Shown in pieces: positions 5,639-5,909 of a stretch of DNA of 5,909 nucleotides. The stretch comes from Dehalococcoidia bacterium (GTDB lineage Bacteria; Chloroflexota; Dehalococcoidia; SM23-28-2). Positions within the stretch are counted from its first letter, which is position 1; each line of letters opens with the position of its first letter. Where the stretch lies: NCBI GenBank assembly GCA_022866185.1, contig JALHUG010000241.1, forward strand, positions 1 through 5,909, read 5' to 3'. A program made the position numbers and the translations under genes. The notes beneath the pieces are model-generated. The model was not told where the DNA came from, searched no databases, and was given only the letters and a program-made list of their open reading frames with translations.

Positions 5639-5909
5639 CTAGCGCGGTGCTCGGCGAGTGGCGAGGCGGGCCTGAATCTTAGCCAGCAGCGCTGCTTCCT
5701 CCAACATCTCGGCGGTGCCCCTCACGACACAGCTAAGGGGGTCCTCGGCGACGTAGACAGGGAATTTCGTCTCATTAGCCAGACGCCGGTCCAGTCCACG
5801 CAGAAGGGCGCCGCCGCCAGCCAGGACGATGCCCCTGGTCATGATGTCGGCCACCAGCTCTGGCGGCGTGACCTCGATGGTGGAGCGGACCGCTTCCACG
5901 ATGGCGCTC
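5639..5909 (-). CDS. mreB: MreB, actin-like cell-shape protein, C-terminal 89 residues only
   Basis: MreB forms membrane-bound filaments of the actin fold that guide lateral wall synthesis. Only the C-terminus is in the window; the frame is open to the right edge and the ATP-site residues of the N-terminal half are outside. Visible family sequence includes EAVRSTIEVTPPELVADI, RGIVLAGGGALLRGLD, the adenosine-contacting region of actin-fold proteins, and FPVYVAEDPLSCVVRGT. The usual final GTG motif is GTA here, a small change. The end is normal for the family, with a charged helix MLEEAALLAKIQARL and a short basic tail. It is probably the first gene of the cluster, with the operon promoter upstream of it, but that cannot be seen here. 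Confidence 0.95.
   Translation of the reverse strand, partial: SAIVEAVRSTIEVTPPELVADIMTRGIVLAGGGALLRGLDRRLANETKFPVYVAEDPLSCVVRGTAEMLEEAALLAKIQARLATRRAPR

Overview
The window is a GC-rich bacterial stretch with every convincing gene on the minus strand, so transcription runs from base 5909 towards base 1. It contains the rod-shape (elongasome) cluster in the order mreB (3' end only), mreC, mreD, mrdA/PBP2, rodA. A 303-base non-coding gap follows, and then the first 315 codons of a cobalamin-binding radical SAM protein that runs off the left edge. No IS element, tRNA, rRNA or CRISPR array is visible.

The organism cannot be fixed from this sequence. The mreBCD-mrdA-rodA order is found in several phyla. 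The general look of the MreC, PBP2 and RodA sequences, plus a B12-binding radical SAM neighbour, would fit Chloroflexota or another deep-branching bacterium better than a typical proteobacterium. That placement is an impression, not a result.

Layout from transcription start to end: mreB C-terminus (5909-5639), a 21-base gap, mreC (5617-4799), a 4-base ATGA overlap, mreD (4802-4290), an 11-base gap filled by a purine-rich ribosome site, mrdA (4278-2365), a direct TAG-ATG abutment, rodA (2364-1249). The tight junctions argue for one transcript whose promoter lies upstream of mreB, outside the window. The products form one machine. MreB filaments inside the membrane and MreC/MreD in it position RodA, the SEDS glycan polymerase, and PBP2, the cross-linking transpeptidase, to build the lateral wall. 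All catalytic motifs I could check in RodA and PBP2 are present, with one substitution in the RodA C-terminal signature.

The gap at 946-1248 is the least ordinary part. It holds two perfect 8-bp hairpins that form an inverted pair with a compensatory base-pair change, which looks like a REP/BIME-type element. Next to it are a 13-base palindrome and a helically phased ACCAAT repeat. A candidate promoter and a possible 15-17 codon leader ORF that ends in an ATGA overlap with the radical SAM start also lie here. No intrinsic terminator with a T-tract was found behind rodA. No clearly new multi-gene system is visible.
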